A stretch of 36,550 nucleotides of DNA from the NCBI GenBank assembly GCA_902554195.1, contig CACDNT010000007.1:1-36550 (forward strand), written 5' to 3'. This DNA comes from an uncultured Pelagibacteraceae bacterium (GTDB taxonomy: Bacteria > Pseudomonadota > Alphaproteobacteria > Pelagibacterales > Pelagibacteraceae). Under the pieces are notes generated by a model. The model saw only the letters and a list, made by a program, of their open reading frames with translations. It was not told the origin of the DNA and did not search any database. Positions 33,586 through 36,550 of this stretch are shown in pieces (positions within the stretch are counted from its first letter, which is position 1; every line of letters starts with the position of its first letter). Position numbers and translations under genes: made by a program.

Positions 33586-34181
33586 CAGTTTTTAAAAGGA
33601 CTCTCAAGAACACAAGCCACAAGATGTATTCTAGCTTGTTCACCTCCATTAAAAAAATTATGATATTTAGTGTTATTTGTAATCCAAACTTTCCCATCTG
33701 CAGGTAAATGTTTGGCGACATTCTCTATAACCATTGAACACCCTTTGTTTGTGATTATAGGCACATGAAGCCTACATTCTGGATCTTTGTGCCAACTCAA
33801 AGTTGATCTAGGTTCTTTTAATAAAAGCCTAACCCTTCCCAATTTAAATCTCTTGCTTAGAACTTTATAAACTTCTGCAAAGTATGTATTTTCAAACTCA
33901 GGAATTAATTGTGTATATTTAGACTCATCTATATCGACATCTCTTGAAACCTCTTTTCCAGTTTCATCTGCAATTGTCCAATATTTTCCTCTAATATTGC
34001 TCCCTTCAATCGAGCTCTTATCATTTGGAATTTGGTTTAATGGAATTGCACCAAAATGTGTAACACCTGGAGTATTAAATTTCTTTAATTTCAAAATTTT
34101 ATCTAAGTCATCTTTTAACTTAGAAATATCAAAATTTAGATTTGGTACTTCGTAAAAATCTTCAAAATTTGCTGTTGCCAT
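33585..34181 (-). CDS. Aspartyl/asparaginyl beta-hydroxylase-like 2-oxoglutarate oxygenase
   Basis: The 198-residue protein has the double-stranded beta-helix core of Asp/Asn beta-hydroxylases: His131 and Asp133 in SWHKDPECRLHVPI as the iron HxD motif, His174 in YHNFFNGG as the distal ligand, and Arg184 in ARIHLV for 2-oxoglutarate. The target protein or metabolite is unknown. It lies 23 bases after katG and is coupled to the DUF2061 gene. There is no signal peptide. Confidence 0.86.
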   Translation of the reverse strand: MATANFEDFYEVPNLNFDISKLKDDLDKILKLKKFNTPGVTHFGAIPLNQIPNDKSSIEGSNIRGKYWTIADETGKEVSRDVDIDESKYTQLIPEFENTYFAEVYKVLSKRFKLGRVRLLLKEPRSTLSWHKDPECRLHVPIITNKGCSMVIENVAKHLPADGKVWITNNTKYHNFFNGGEQARIHLVACVLESPFKN

Positions 34182-34204
34182 ATAACTTTATCTTTTTTTC
34201 AAAT

Positions 34205-36442
<2,238 letters not shown>

Positions 36443-36448
36443 TTACTC

Positions 36449-36472
36449 CTCATGATTATTATTGATTATGAG
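36449..36472. promoter_or_regulatory. Near-palindrome over the katG leader (candidate operator)
   Basis: A 24-base imperfect dyad with CTCAT/ATGAG outer arms lies 7 bases before the katG ATG and includes the GAGG of the likely ribosome site. On the minus strand it contains TAATCAT, the core also found in the 33271 repeats. A repressor or peroxide regulator could bind here; the identity is unknown. Confidence 0.35.
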
Positions 36473-36477
36473 TCCAG

Positions 36478-36504
36478 TTTATAATGGTTCTAAACAACTG
36501 TCAA
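36478..36504 (-). promoter_or_regulatory. Predicted katG promoter
   Basis: On the minus strand TTGACA (36499-36504) and TATAAA (36478-36483) are 15 bases apart, a little short of the 17 optimum. The predicted start would fall at or just before the near-palindrome, about 30 bases upstream of the katG ATG. No gene is seen from 36505 to the window end. Confidence 0.4.
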
Positions 36505-36550
36505 TTGGTTAATAATGACGCTAAGTAATTTTACGAATTAATCTTCAAGT

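Overview
The window looks like chromosome from an AT-rich, streamlined alphaproteobacterium of the SAR11 / 'Candidatus Pelagibacter' type. This is an inference from very AT-rich DNA, A/T-ending codons, genes that abut or overlap by 1-17 bases, almost no intergenic space, and the order rpsT/dnaA with mutM-ubiE-ubiB-coaBC-dut, which is typical of Alphaproteobacteria. No 16S gene is present, so the assignment rests on gene content and style. I see no insertion sequence, prophage, integrase, CRISPR array or rRNA.

Layout. 1-2224 (minus): gltD followed by the 5' part of gltB, for ammonium assimilation. 2408-3187 (plus): uppP. 3155-8363 (minus): pyruvate dehydrogenase aceE-aceF plus an EamA-type exporter; AceE carries an extra N-terminal lipoyl domain. 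8576-9751 (minus): acetyl-CoA acetyltransferase. 9824-9900: tRNA-Arg(ACG). 10021-14627 (plus): a thioesterase, then a SUV3-like RNA helicase, a TerB-like protein, a 7Fe ferredoxin and a CarD regulator with an unusual lysine-rich N-terminus. This ends at a bidirectional terminator shared with an opposing 25-codon gene for a Lys/Arg/Ala peptide (14689-14766). 14966-16755 (minus): tRNA-Leu(CAA) directly joined to a long-chain acyl-CoA synthetase. 16814-18411 (plus): YqaA/DedA protein, DsbB, Coq7. 18414-19682 (minus): HNH nuclease and carboxylesterase. 19732-20441: HIG1-type protein and a TlpA thioredoxin, convergent.

20466-23912 (plus): argH, a tiny LptM-like lipoprotein, lysA and a PlsC-type acyltransferase. 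23909-26951 (minus): rpsT, then dnaA-dnaN, with an extremely AT-rich 273-base gap between rpsT and dnaA that could hold the dnaA promoter or origin elements. 27001-27867 (minus) mutM and, divergently, 27901-33009 (plus) the run ubiE-ubiB-coaBC-dut-thiF-like-SH3 protein. 33046-36442 (minus): catalase-peroxidase katG, an Asp/Asn beta-hydroxylase-like protein, a DUF2061 membrane protein and a four-pair cysteine zinc-ribbon protein, the last preceded by a tandem 14-base repeat resembling Fur boxes.

Most of the window is core metabolism (glutamate, pyruvate, ubiquinone, CoA, arginine, lysine) and replication genes. The parts most worth a second look are the 25-residue basic peptide and its structured leader, the lysine-rich CarD extension, the lipoyl-AceE fusion with its 35-base DNA repeat, the tRNA-Leu/acyl-CoA synthetase junction, and the katG/zinc-ribbon segment at the right end. 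I found no clear multi-gene novel defence or biosynthetic system.
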